The notes under the pieces: generated by a model | What the model was told of the DNA's origin: nothing | Database searches by the model: none | The model's input: only the letters and a program-made list of their open reading frames with translations | Shown here: piece after piece, positions 50,320 to 58,560 of the stretch | Position numbering within the stretch: the first letter of the stretch is position 1 | How the letters are laid out: each line of letters begins with the position of its first letter | Translations under genes and position numbers: made by a program | Source of the DNA: Methylophilus medardicus | GTDB taxonomy: Bacteria; Pseudomonadota; Gammaproteobacteria; Burkholderiales; Methylophilaceae | Direction: 5' to 3' | NCBI RefSeq assembly: GCF_006363955.1 | Contig: NZ_CP040948.1 | Span: forward strand, 1,550,001-1,614,000 | Length of the DNA: 64,000 bases

Positions 50320-50768
50320 ATATTGAACAACTGCGTAGCTCAAAAATTTTAATCATCGATGATGCAGAAGCCAACCTAAGGTTGCTGGAAACGCTACTCA
50401 CCAAGGAAGGTTTTGAACAGGTCATCAGCACCTCAGACGCCACCAAAACCATGGATCTGGTCAATGCGTTTCAACCAGACCTGATTCTGCTTGACTTGAT
50501 GATGCCAGTGCTGGATGGGTTTGCCGTGCTCGACCAGCTCTCTCATCATGTGGGCCAACATGACTATCTACCCGTGTTAGTGCTCACCGCCGATGCAACC
50601 ATTGCCACGCGGCGTAAGGCGTTAGCCTTGGGTGCCAAAGACTTTTTGACCAAACCATTCGACCCAATGGAGGCCATGTTACGCGTATGGATATTACTTG
50701 AAACGCGCTGGCTCTTTACGCAACTCAAACAACATCAACCCAATTTGCAACTGCCAGGCTATCAATAG
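50316..50768 (+). CDS. Single-domain response regulator
   Basis: 150 aa. A complete receiver with ILIIDDAEANLRLLETLL, phospho-acceptor Asp in LILLDLMMPVLDGFAVL, LTAD and the FLTKPFD Lys. It ends with a helix like the linker of RpfG-type proteins (TRWLFTQLKQHQ) but has no output domain. It overlaps the hybrid kinase gene, so it is probably its phosphorylation partner or a relay. Confidence 0.92.
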   Translation: MNIEQLRSSKILIIDDAEANLRLLETLLTKEGFEQVISTSDATKTMDLVNAFQPDLILLDLMMPVLDGFAVLDQLSHHVGQHDYLPVLVLTADATIATRRKALALGAKDFLTKPFDPMEAMLRVWILLETRWLFTQLKQHQPNLQLPGYQ

Positions 50769-50887
50769 CTTTCATGGTTAAAAACAGGCGGTCGTCTTTA
50801 CAACACAGATTAATTGTATGTTGGTACTTTAAAAAGCGCACAACCGCTACAATATTACCCTAGCCTTTTAGCCGAACCGGTCATCCA

Positions 50888-51487
50888 ATGCTCTTCTTAT
50901 CCCACACTTCAAGCGCCAGATTACCAACCCAATTTGGAACGTTTGATATTCATGTTTTTAGCGATCGCCGTAATGGGCTGGAGCATATTGCGCTGGCATG
51001 TGGTGAAGTGCAGCGTGCAGAGGCACCGCTGGTGAGAGTGCATTCCGAGTGCTTGACTGGCGATATCTTTGGCTCCACCCGCTGCGACTGCGGCGAGCAA
51101 TTACACCACGCCCAGCGCCTGATTCAAGAAACTGGCCACGGGCTGATTCTGTATTTAAAAAATCATGAGGGCCGTGGCATTGGGCTGACCAATAAAATGC
51201 GCGCCTATGCCCTGCAAGACCAAGGCCTAGACACAGTGGAAGCGAATGAAGCGCTCGGGCTACCAGTCGATGCACGGAGTTATGAGGCCGCAGCGGATAT
51301 GTTGGCATTTTTTGACATTCAGCGTATTCGCCTATTGTCTAACAATCAGGACAAACGCGCGGCCTTACAAGCGCTTGGTATCAGTATTGCTGAACAAGTG
51401 CCTTTATTAACCACGCCCACCCACGAAAATCTCAAATACCTACAAACGAAGTCACACAAGCTGGGCCATCTTATTCCAGATTTGTAA
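50888..51487 (+). CDS. ribA: GTP cyclohydrolase II
   Basis: 199 aa. First step of riboflavin synthesis. The zinc-binding Cys are in HSECLTGDIFGSTRCDCGEQ. The catalytic region LKNHEGRGIGLTNKMRAYAL and VDARSYEAAADML are intact. It is a stand-alone RibA, not fused to RibB. A 119-bp gap separates it from the two-component genes. Confidence 0.95.
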   Translation: MLFLSHTSSARLPTQFGTFDIHVFSDRRNGLEHIALACGEVQRAEAPLVRVHSECLTGDIFGSTRCDCGEQLHHAQRLIQETGHGLILYLKNHEGRGIGLTNKMRAYALQDQGLDTVEANEALGLPVDARSYEAAADMLAFFDIQRIRLLSNNQDKRAALQALGISIAEQVPLLTTPTHENLKYLQTKSHKLGHLIPDL

Positions 51488-51612
51488 GTCAGCCGCAGGC
51501 ATCGCAGCCGCATATCGAAAACGGTTATAAGTCATCCATGAAATGTTATAAACCGCTCTCAGCAGCAGGTTTATACTGCCTGTTCGATCAATATCAGCAG
51601 GAGTGCGACGAC

Positions 51613-52884
51613 ATGAAGCAAGAAACCATCTCTATTCACGGCGGTTATCAACCTGACCCAACGACCAAAGCGGTGGCCGTGCCTTTGTATCAAACCACTT
51701 CATATGCCTTTGATAGCACGCAGCATGGTGCAGACTTGTTTGATCTGAAGGTGCAAGGCAATATTTACACCCGCATCATGAATCCGACCACCGCCGTGCT
51801 TGAAGAGCGTCTCACACAACTCGAGGGCGGCATTGGCGCATTGGCATTGGCCTCCGGCATGGCAGCCATCACCTATGCCATTCAAACAATCGCCGAGGCA
51901 GGCGACAATATTGTCTCGGTCTCTACGCTGTATGGCGGCACTTATAATCTATTTGCCCACACCTTACCTAAGCAAGGCATAGAAGTTAGATTTTTTGATT
52001 ATCGCGATCCCGCTGCATTAGAAAAACTGATAGACGATCGCACCAAGCTGGTGTTTGCCGAGACAATAGGCAACCCACTGGGTAACGTGGTGGATCTGGC
52101 TGCGATCAGCGCAGCGGCACACAAACATGGCGTGCCAGTCATCGTTGATAATACGGTGGCGACACCAATTTTGGCGAGACCCTTTGAGCATGGCGCAGAC
52201 ATTGTCGTGCATTCTCTGACCAAATATATCGGCGGTCACGGCAATTCAATTGGCGGGATCATCGTCGATAGTGGCCGATTCCCCTGGGGCGAACATGCAG
52301 GCAGATTCTCCAGTCTGAATACGCCAGACCCAAGTTATCACGGCGTCAACTATGTCGAGGCATTAGGCGCCGCGGCATACATTGCAAGGGCGCGTGTGGT
52401 GCCTTTACGCAATACCGGTGCGGCGATTAGTCCGTTTAATAGCTTTTTGATTTTGCAGGGACTAGAAACCTTACCATTGCGTATTGAACGGCACAGCAGC
52501 AATGCCTTGGCCGTGGCGCATTTTCTCCAACAGCACCCCAAGGTCAAATGGGTTAGATACGCCGGACTGCCAGATCACCCAGACCACGCGCTGGTGAAAA
52601 AATATCTCAGCGGTCAGGCATCGGGTATTTTGTCTTTTGGCGTGCAAGACGAAAAAGCCGGTGGCACACGCTTTATTGACGCCTTGCAGTTATTCACGCG
52701 GCTGGTCAATATTGGCGATGCCAAAAGTCTGGCCTGCCATCCAGCCACCACCACGCATCGACAACTGAACGCGGATGAGCTCGCCCGGGCGGGTGTGAGC
52801 GAAGACATGGTGCGCTTATCGGTCGGTATTGAACACATTGATGACTTGATTGCCGATCTAGAACAAGCGTTGGCCAAGGTTTAA
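51613..52884 (+). CDS. metY: O-acetylhomoserine sulfhydrylase (MetY-type)
   Basis: 423 aa PLP enzyme making homocysteine (or methionine) from O-acetylhomoserine and sulfide. The start at 51613 (MKQETISIHGGYQ) has AGGAG 8 bp upstream. The PLP Lys is in VHSLTKYIGGHGNSIGG; YTRIMNPTTAVLEERLTQLE and SLACHPATTTHRQL are typical. Followed by a terminator. Confidence 0.94.
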   Translation: MKQETISIHGGYQPDPTTKAVAVPLYQTTSYAFDSTQHGADLFDLKVQGNIYTRIMNPTTAVLEERLTQLEGGIGALALASGMAAITYAIQTIAEAGDNIVSVSTLYGGTYNLFAHTLPKQGIEVRFFDYRDPAALEKLIDDRTKLVFAETIGNPLGNVVDLAAISAAAHKHGVPVIVDNTVATPILARPFEHGADIVVHSLTKYIGGHGNSIGGIIVDSGRFPWGEHAGRFSSLNTPDPSYHGVNYVEALGAAAYIARARVVPLRNTGAAISPFNSFLILQGLETLPLRIERHSSNALAVAHFLQQHPKVKWVRYAGLPDHPDHALVKKYLSGQASGILSFGVQDEKAGGTRFIDALQLFTRLVNIGDAKSLACHPATTTHRQLNADELARAGVSEDMVRLSVGIEHIDDLIADLEQALAKV

Positions 52885-52927
52885 TCAACACTAGCAGCAG
52901 CGTCAGCAAATGCTGATTGCAATCGGC

Positions 52928-52963
52928 AAAAAACAGGCGATTCAATAGGCTCGCCTGTTTTAT
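52928..52963. terminator. Terminator after metY
   Basis: AAAACAGGCGA and TCGCCTGTTTT flank a 10-base loop. It lies between metY and the truncated cysA copy and can serve both strands. Confidence 0.8.
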
Positions 52964-53517
52964 TGAGTATAAAAGCCGTTGTAAAATTCGAAACCCTTGC
53001 CTTGTGGGGTCTCAAAAGCGTTCACATTGCCCAAAAACTCATACACAAATGGCGTGGCGGGCTGGTCATATACCGCCTGTGGAGAACCCACCTGCTCTAC
53101 TTGTCCATGGTTCATCACCACAATCGTATCCGCGACTTCGAGCGCTTCTTCCTGATCATGCGTCACAAACACGCTGGTCACATGCAACTCATCATGCAGA
53201 CGAAGCAACCAGCGGCGTAAATCTTTACGCACCTTGGCATCCAGTGCGCCAAAGGGCTCATTCAGCAATAACACTTTTGGTTCGACCGCTAAGGCGCGCG
53301 CCAAGGCAATCCGCTGACGCTGACCACCGGATAATTGCGGCGGATAACGATCAGCCAACCAATCAAGTTGTACCAGTTTGAGCAAGTCATGCACCCGTTT
53401 TTTGATGTCTGCATTCGACGGCCGCGTTTCTTTTGAACGCACGCGCAAACCAAGCGCCACATTTTCAAAGACCGTCATGTGGCGGAACAAGGCGTAATGC
53501 TGAAACACAAAGCCGAC
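52960..53517 (-). pseudogene. Truncated duplicate of cysA (middle part only)
   Basis: This copy matches codons ~76-251 of the full cysA at 55707-56684. It lacks the N-terminal third with Walker A and the C-terminal domain, and ends with an unrelated tail (FYNGFYTQ). The signature [15 protein letters not shown] is intact, but Walker B reads [12 protein letters not shown], with the key Asp changed to Asn. It cannot be an active ATPase. At 53518 the match breaks off against an IS3-type transposase remnant. Confidence 0.92.
52991..53517. repeat. 527-bp direct repeat, left copy (cysA segment)
   Basis: Aligned by eye with 55933-56459 at a constant offset of 2942 bp, with about 11 substitutions and no indels (~98% identity). 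Same orientation. Confidence 0.93.
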
Positions 53518-53520
53518 GCC

Positions 53521-53592
53521 CAGCTAAAGCTAGAGCATGACCTTTTTAAAAAAGCCATCAAATTCACTTCGGTGGCAAAACAGACATCTTAA
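53521..53592 (+). pseudogene. IS3-family transposase OrfA remnant (C-terminal end)
   Basis: This frame reads [20 protein letters not shown] and then QTS before a stop. That is the typical leucine-zipper C-terminus of IS3/IS911-group OrfA proteins. Only 23 codons remain, exactly abutting the truncated cysA copy. Neither OrfB nor inverted repeats are visible. Confidence 0.65.
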
Positions 53593-53877
53593 GTTTCAAA
53601 GCCCAAAATAGTCCTGTAAGCCGGGCAATTGGTTGCGCTTGCGTTCAACCCCTCACGAATTCATGGAATACTGCATTCCAGCCGTACAAAGTCTCATGAA
53701 GCAAGTTAGTTTTTACGGTAATCACTTACCATAAGCAACGGTTTTAATGTGATAACAATGCGCTTTGCACAGCGGAAGCTACCCTGTAGCAACGCCATTA
53801 TCCTCCGTATATCCGTATTGAGACTAGAAATTAGTTCATCTTAGCCCCCGCTTTTCTTATGCGCGAATCAATCCAAG
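53593..53877. other. Non-coding stretch without recognisable content
   Basis: Between the IS remnant and the GKRPY box I find no plausible gene. There are only small imperfect palindromes (TGGAAT-N5-ATTCCA near 53660, GGTAA-TCAC-TTACC near 53720). It is probably decayed insertion-sequence DNA. Confidence 0.5.
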
Positions 53878-53917
53878 TATGCCGTTTGGTATATACCACC
53901 CTACCTATATCTATAGA
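53878..53917 (+). promoter_or_regulatory. Shared 40-bp box upstream of GKRPY operon 2
   Basis: It reads TATGCCGTTT-G-GTATATACC-ACC-CTACCTATAT, then CTATAGA. It matches the box at 47536-47575 in the same orientation to the peptide genes, 99 bp before the first start codon (105 bp at locus 1). Confidence 0.75.
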
Positions 53918-53938
53918 CGATTTATAGAAAATCACCGC

Positions 53939-53962
53939 GCATAATGCAAAGCATCGTGATTG
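53939..53962 (+). promoter_or_regulatory. Second conserved block upstream of GKRPY operon 2
   Basis: GCATAATGCAA, then AGCATCGTGATTG; about 19 of 24 positions are shared with 47491-47514. It is 22 bp after the box, as at locus 1. CATAAT is a possible -10. Confidence 0.6.
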
Positions 53963-54015
53963 AACAAAGTTTTAACAAATTGTCATCACATTGATTAACA
54001 GATAGGAGAACGATC

Positions 54016-54282
54016 ATGCGTAACGTTATTTCTGCAATTGCTTTAGTAAGTGGTTTTATTCTGGCTACCCAAGTGGTTGCGGTGGAACAGAATGGTGGTA
54101 TTGAAAAAACACAGACTGCCCAACAATTTTTAAGCAAGCGTCCCTATGCTCAACCAGTGATTGCCAAAGCTGACAGTGAGCAATCCTGGGTAGGAGCAAC
54201 ACTGGTGGTGGATAGTAATAATGGGCGTGCGAGCGTTCATGAGCCACAAAAATTGCACATGATTGGTAAACGCGCTTTTTAA
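54016..54282 (+). CDS. Small secreted GKRPY-motif protein, A type, locus 2
   Basis: 88 aa. Signal peptide 1-22 (ending QVVA). SKRPY at 40-44, AKADSEQSWVGATLVVD (50-66) with Trp58, and a C-terminal GKRAF (84-88) after KLHMI. It is the paralogue of the protein at 47174-47431, with the same length, spacing and end. TAGGAGAAC lies 4-5 bp before the ATG. First gene of a two-gene operon between the cysA repeats. Function unknown. Confidence 0.87.
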   Translation: MRNVISAIALVSGFILATQVVAVEQNGGIEKTQTAQQFLSKRPYAQPVIAKADSEQSWVGATLVVDSNNGRASVHEPQKLHMIGKRAF

Positions 54283-54365
54283 TCAGGGGCATGCAGGGTG
54301 CACAAAATAAAGTGTATCACCCGTATTTGCCTCCTAAGCACTATGAAAAATTTAGGAGTGAGAAA

Positions 54366-54662
54366 ATGAAAAAACTATTATTAACTATATTAGCCTTTGG
54401 GCTTATGGGGCAAGGCAATGCGGCTGATTTACCGAATAATGAGCAAACTGTTCGTCGTGTAAATAACAATCATCATATTGGTCAGCGACCCTACAGCAAA
54501 GCACCGGATGTTAAGGCTAAAGAAACTGATGAGGCTTGGGAAGGCACTGGTTTAGTGGCTGAAGACCCCGAACAAGCTGAAAAGAAATTGATGAAACATA
54601 ATCAACATCAAATGAATTTTATGGGTAAGCGGCCATATTTTGCGCCACATAATCCGGACTGA
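54366..54662 (+). CDS. Small secreted GKRPY-motif protein, B type, locus 2
   Basis: 98 aa from the ATG at 54366 (MKKLLLTILAFGLMG); the open frame back to 54291 lacks a signal peptide, and AGGAGTGAG lies 6 bp before this ATG. The signal peptide ends GNA or GNAA. GQRPY at 39-43 follows NNNHH; AWEGTGLVAED contains Trp58; GKRPY at 87-91 follows KHNQHQMNFM. Paralogue of the protein at 46802-47089. More diverged than the A-type pair. Function unknown. Confidence 0.85.
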   Translation: MKKLLLTILAFGLMGQGNAADLPNNEQTVRRVNNNHHIGQRPYSKAPDVKAKETDEAWEGTGLVAEDPEQAEKKLMKHNQHQMNFMGKRPYFAPHNPD

Positions 54663-54699
54663 TCTCTGAATTGCAAACGATTTTAAATCTCTCTCTGAT

Positions 54700-54728
54700 A
54701 CCCGCCTGTTTTTTGGGCGGGTTTTTTT
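54700..54728 (+). terminator. Terminator of the second GKRPY operon
   Basis: ACCCGCC and GGCGGGT flank a T-rich loop and are followed by seven T, 38 bp after the stop codon. Confidence 0.88.
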
Positions 54729-54819
54729 ATTCCTTCGCACGCGTGAGTGTCCTTACTCCAGTTTTCATCAAATCATCAATTTAACATCATTTTTTATGTT
54801 TTTCATGGCGTGCATACGT

Positions 54820-55065
54820 ATGTCTGTTGTCACTGTCAGAAATTTATCCGAAGAAACACGCCGCGTACACAAGTCGCGGGCAGCTCGTAAACACCGCCGT
54901 CCCGAGGCAGAAATACGTTTTTTAGAAAATGCAGTGAGGCCTGGACATAGAGTCATGCTTGGCACATTGTTAACGGCAATTGGTCGTGAGGCTGAGGGCG
55001 TGGAAATTAAGATTGAGCGAGACCAAACAGCCTCAGTGCCAATGGGTTTTGAATGGTTTTATTAG
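54820..55065 (+). CDS. FitA/VapB-like antitoxin
   Basis: 81 aa from the ATG at 54820 (MSVVTVRNLSEETRR); in-frame ATGs at 54796 and 54805 are alternatives. The N-terminus is a ribbon-helix-helix typical of FitA (VTVRNLSEETRRVHKSRAAR). EAEIRFLENAVRP matches the family's STEAEIR..LE pattern. It overlaps the toxin start by 13 bp, as in intact pairs. The toxin is broken, so the antitoxin has probably lost its role. Confidence 0.75.
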   Translation: MSVVTVRNLSEETRRVHKSRAARKHRRPEAEIRFLENAVRPGHRVMLGTLLTAIGREAEGVEIKIERDQTASVPMGFEWFY

Positions 55066-55473
55066 AAACCAATGTGATTTCTGAGCCTTTAAAAGCCAGA
55101 GCCGACCCCAAAGTAGCGAACTGGATCAATGCACAACACATTGAAACTTTGTACCCTACTACTTTCGGGCTAGCTGAGCTACGTTTTGGGATTGCAGCGT
55201 TACCATCGGGTAAGCGAAAAGATGTTTTAAATGCCAGCCTTGAACAAAGCGTGTTACTTTTATTTGAAGGTCGTTTTTGTCATTTGACCTAGTATCATCA
55301 CAGGTCTAAGGAAAAAGCTGGCTAAAGTACGTGCGGCTGGTCAAGTGATTGGGCCCGCAAATGGTTACATAGCCGCAATTGCGATGACACATGAGCTCAG
55401 CGTTGCGACTAGAGTCACAAAACCTTATATCGCGGCAGGATTAAGCGTAATTAATCCGTATGATCTGTCATAA
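55053..55473 (+). pseudogene. FitB/VapC-type PIN-domain toxin, broken by frameshifts
   Basis: The first frame (55053-55292) starts MVLLETNVISEPLKARADPK and continues TTFGLAELRFGIAALPSGKR up to FEGRF, as in FitB, then hits a stop. The second half continues in another frame from about 55315 (KKLAKVRAAGQVIGPANGYI, then AAIAMTHELSVATR, ending LSVINPYDLS). At least one net frameshift separates the halves. The first PIN Asp is Glu here (LLETN instead of LDTN), and the usual ATRN is ATRV. The toxin is almost certainly inactive. Confidence 0.8.
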
Positions 55474-55559
55474 AAGCTGTAAGCATCAAGCTTTAAAAAT
55501 AGATTTTCTTGATTAGCTCTAATATTCAGGAAGCAACCCAATATACCCATGCGTTTTGT

Positions 55560-55640
55560 CCTCCCCGCGTAGTCGGGAATCTAGTGTCGATGACTACATT
55601 GTAAAAAGTCACTGGATACCGGGCTATGCCGGTATGACGA
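55560..55640. repeat. Repetitive-element-like intergenic sequence
   Basis: Half-inverted segments CCGCGTAGTCGGGAATCTAG and CTGGATACCGGG-CTATGCCGG resemble a dispersed intergenic element common in proteobacteria (cccgcg...gggaatccag...ctggataccgg). A copy count in the genome would be needed to call it a repeat. Confidence 0.4.
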
Positions 55641-55654
55641 AGAGGATCAGCCCT

Positions 55655-55684
55655 GTAGGGTGGGCAACTAGTTGTCCACCCTAC
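55655..55684. repeat. 30-bp near-perfect palindrome downstream of cysA
   Basis: GTAGGGTGG and CCACCCTAC enclose the inner palindrome CAACTAGTTG. It lies 23 bp past the cysA stop and could act as an mRNA 3' hairpin or be a mobile palindromic unit. No T run follows. Confidence 0.6.
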
Positions 55685-55706
55685 TCATAAACACATACAC
55701 TCTAGG

Positions 55707-56684
55707 CTAGAACACGCGCAACTGCGTTGGTTTTAAATACACGGTTTCACCCTGCTGAAAATTCAGCTGGTTAAACTGCTCACGACCAAGCTCTACATCT
55801 ACATATTGCGCATTGTCTGCGCGTTTAATTTCAAGTCTAACCAATGCGCCGACCGAGTGGACATAAGTCAAGGCACCGGCGATGCTATCGGGCTGCGCAA
55901 TACGACTGACGCCGATTTCATAAGGTCGTACAAAACCCTTGCCTTGTGGGGTCTCAAAAGCGTTCACATTGCCCAAAAACTCGTACACAAATGGCGTAGC
56001 GGGCTGGTCATATACCGCCTGTGGAGAACCCACCTGCTCTACTTGCCCATGGTTCATCACCACAATCGTATCCGCGACTTCGAGCGCTTCTTCCTGATCA
56101 TGCGTCACAAACACACTGGTCACATGCAACTCATCATGCAGACGACGCAACCAGCGGCGTAAATCTTTACGCACCTTGGCATCCAGTGCGCCAAAGGGCT
56201 CATCCAGCAATAACACTTTTGGTTCGACCGCTAAGGCACGCGCCAAGGCAATCCGCTGACGCTGACCACCGGATAATTGCGGCGGATAACGATCAGCCAA
56301 CCAATCCAGTTGTACCAGTTTGAGCAAGTCATGCACCCGTTTTTTGATGTCTGCATTCGACGGCCGCGTTTCTTTTGAACGCACGCGCAAACCAAACGCC
56401 ACGTTTTCAAAGACGGTCATGTGGCGGAACAAGGCGTAATGCTGAAACACAAAGCCGACTTGACGCTCACGCACGTCGCGGTGCGTGGTATCCACGCCAT
56501 CAAATAACACTTGACCACTATCCGGCGATTCGAGGCCGGCAATAATGCGTAACAAGGTCGTTTTACCGCAACCGGAGGGGCCGAGTAAGGCCACCAGCTC
56601 GCCTGAGGGCACTTGCAGATTGATATCACGCAAGGCACTAAATTGGCCGAAACCTTTGTGAATCTGTTGAATGGTAATGCTCAT
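55707..56684 (-). CDS. cysA: Sulfate/thiosulfate ABC transporter ATP-binding protein
   Basis: 325 aa. Walker [10 protein letters not shown] (35-43), signature [17 protein letters not shown], Walker [13 protein letters not shown] and switch [14 protein letters not shown]-terminal TOBE-like regulatory end (~240-325) is present. It powers uptake through CysT and CysW with the binding protein at 59458. Its middle part is duplicated at 52991-53517. It follows cysW with a 1-bp gap. Confidence 0.95.
   Translation of the reverse strand: MSITIQQIHKGFGQFSALRDINLQVPSGELVALLGPSGCGKTTLLRIIAGLESPDSGQVLFDGVDTTHRDVRERQVGFVFQHYALFRHMTVFENVAFGLRVRSKETRPSNADIKKRVHDLLKLVQLDWLADRYPPQLSGGQRQRIALARALAVEPKVLLLDEPFGALDAKVRKDLRRWLRRLHDELHVTSVFVTHDQEEALEVADTIVVMNHGQVEQVGSPQAVYDQPATPFVYEFLGNVNAFETPQGKGFVRPYEIGVSRIAQPDSIAGALTYVHSVGALVRLEIKRADNAQYVDVELGREQFNQLNFQQGETVYLKPTQLRVF
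55933..56459. repeat. 527-bp direct repeat, right copy (inside intact cysA)
   Basis: Source copy of the segment at 52991-53517; codons ~76-251 of cysA. Confidence 0.93.
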
Positions 56685-56685
56685 A

Positions 56686-57576
56686 TTAAGCCGTCACTTC
56701 CTTTTCAATATTGGCAGCATCGCGGGAGGCCTGCCATTCGACATATGTTTTTAAAACCAACGTGACTAGCGCCAGCAAGGTGAGCAGCGAGGCAACCGCA
56801 AACGCAGCAGCATAGTTATATTCGTTGTATAAAATTTCGACGTGCAAGGGCATGGTATTGGTCATGCCGCGAATGTGCCCAGAAACCACGGATACTGCGC
56901 CAAACTCACCCATCGCGCGTGCATTGGTGAGGATGACGCCATAAATGAGGCCCCATTTCACATTTGGCAACGTCACATGCCATAGCATTCGCCAGCCTGA
57001 AGCACCGAGCACCAGCGCAGCCTCTTCTTCCTCTTTGCCTTGCGCCTGCATTAAGGGAATCAATTCACGCGCCACAAATGGAAAAGTCACGAAAATAGTG
57101 GCCAGAACGATGCCAGGCACCGCAAATACCACTTTCAAGTCATGGTCAATCAACCACTCACCAAACCAGCCCTGAAAACCGAAAATCAGTACAAAAATCA
57201 AACCCGCAATCACCGGTGACACTGCAAATGGCAGATCAATCAGCGTGATCAGAAAGCTTTTGCCCTTAAAATCAAATTTGGTGATGGCCCAGGCAGCCGC
57301 CACCCCAAACACTAGGTTGAGTGGCACTGAAATGAGCGAGGCAATCAAGGTGAGCTTCATCGCCGATAGGGCGTCTGCCTCGGTAATCGCGGCCAAATAC
57401 ACGCCCCAGCCTTTTCGAAAAGCCTCTGCAAATACGGCGGCGAGCGGGACAAGTAAGAAAAGCCCTAAAAATGCAAGCGTCAACCCAATCAGCCCCCACC
57501 GAACCCATGTGGGTTCAGAAGTCGCGCGCTTAAAAGCGATCTTGCCCTGATATTGTTGAAATTGTGTGGTGTGCAT
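56686..57576 (-). CDS. cysW: Sulfate/thiosulfate ABC transporter permease CysW
   Basis: 296 aa with six membrane segments. The ABC permease EAA-type loop is [20 protein letters not shown]. The region [20 protein letters not shown] is characteristic of CysW. It lies between cysT and cysA in the usual order. Confidence 0.95.
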   Translation of the reverse strand: MHTTQFQQYQGKIAFKRATSEPTWVRWGLIGLTLAFLGLFLLVPLAAVFAEAFRKGWGVYLAAITEADALSAMKLTLIASLISVPLNLVFGVAAAWAITKFDFKGKSFLITLIDLPFAVSPVIAGLIFVLIFGFQGWFGEWLIDHDLKVVFAVPGIVLATIFVTFPFVARELIPLMQAQGKEEEEAALVLGASGWRMLWHVTLPNVKWGLIYGVILTNARAMGEFGAVSVVSGHIRGMTNTMPLHVEILYNEYNYAAAFAVASLLTLLALVTLVLKTYVEWQASRDAANIEKEVTA

Positions 57577-57615
57577 AGATGTTCTACTTAAAAAATGCGA
57601 GGTAAATGGCTTGGG

Positions 57616-58449
57616 TTACTTGTTGCCGTGGCGGTGGTTGCTCCACCATTGCAGTAAATTAATCAGCAACAGTAACAAAAACGAAATCACCAGCATCACC
57701 ACAGCGATCGCCGTGGCACCCGCATAATCATATTGCTCTAGTTTGGTGATGATCATCAACGGCGTGATTTCTGAAATCATCGGCATGTTGCCGGCGATAA
57801 AAATCACCGAGCCATACTCTCCCACCGCACGAGCAAAGACCAAAGAAGATCCAGTGAGCAAGGCGGGCCAAATGGCAGGCAAAATAATTTTATAAAAAGT
57901 TTGCCAACGGTTAGCACCCAAGCTGGCCGCCGCCTCTTCGGCTTCTGCACTAAAGTCTTCGAGGACAGGCTGCACCGTGCGCACCACAAATGGCAAGCCA
58001 ATAAAGGTTAGCGCGACCACCACCCCCAAGGGCGTGAATGCGACTTTAATGCCATGCGGCTCTAGCCATTGTCCTAACCAGCCATTGGGGGCGTAAATCG
58101 CCGTCAGTGAGATACCGGCCACCGCTGTCGGCAACGCAAACGGCAAATCCACCAAGGCGTCTAGAATTTTTTTACCAACAAACTGGTAACGGACGAGCAC
58201 CCAAGCGGTGAGCAATCCAAACACCAGATTAATCAATGCGGCCAACAATGAGGCGCCAAAAGTCAGTTTGTAGGTTGCCACCACGCGAGGCGTGGTCACT
58301 ACCGCCCAAAACTCATGCAAAGTCAGTTCAGTGGTACGCAAAAAAACGGCAGCGAGCGGGATCAAGACAATCAGGCTGAGATAAACCAGCGTGACCCCCA
58401 AAGACAACCCAAAACCGGGTAGTAGATGTTTCTTTTTATTTGATGCCAT
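57616..58449 (-). CDS. cysT: Sulfate/thiosulfate ABC transporter permease CysT (CysU)
   Basis: 277 aa with six membrane segments. The EAA loop is AEEAAASLGANRWQTFYKII; AVGEYGSVIFIAGNMPMISE and PLMIITKLEQYDYAGA are typical of CysT. It is 39 bp upstream of cysW. Confidence 0.95.
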   Translation of the reverse strand: MASNKKKHLLPGFGLSLGVTLVYLSLIVLIPLAAVFLRTTELTLHEFWAVVTTPRVVATYKLTFGASLLAALINLVFGLLTAWVLVRYQFVGKKILDALVDLPFALPTAVAGISLTAIYAPNGWLGQWLEPHGIKVAFTPLGVVVALTFIGLPFVVRTVQPVLEDFSAEAEEAAASLGANRWQTFYKIILPAIWPALLTGSSLVFARAVGEYGSVIFIAGNMPMISEITPLMIITKLEQYDYAGATAIAVVMLVISFLLLLLINLLQWWSNHRHGNK

Positions 58450-58560
58450 GTTGTGTGGTAATCAGTGAAAACAGGCGCTAATGTAGCCGCATTTTTTTAA
58501 TTATCAAAAGAATGAATAATCATTTATTTATAAGCGCCTGTTATATTAAAGTGAATGCGC

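Noticed and set aside
50769-51612. Possible SAM-type riboswitch before metY
   Set aside because: The gap from 51488 to 51612 shows no riboswitch-like core and no terminator; only a normal ribosome site is visible.
52960-53517. A functional second sulfate-transport ATPase
   Set aside because: Walker A and the C-terminal domain are missing and Walker B is mutated; it is a duplicate fragment.
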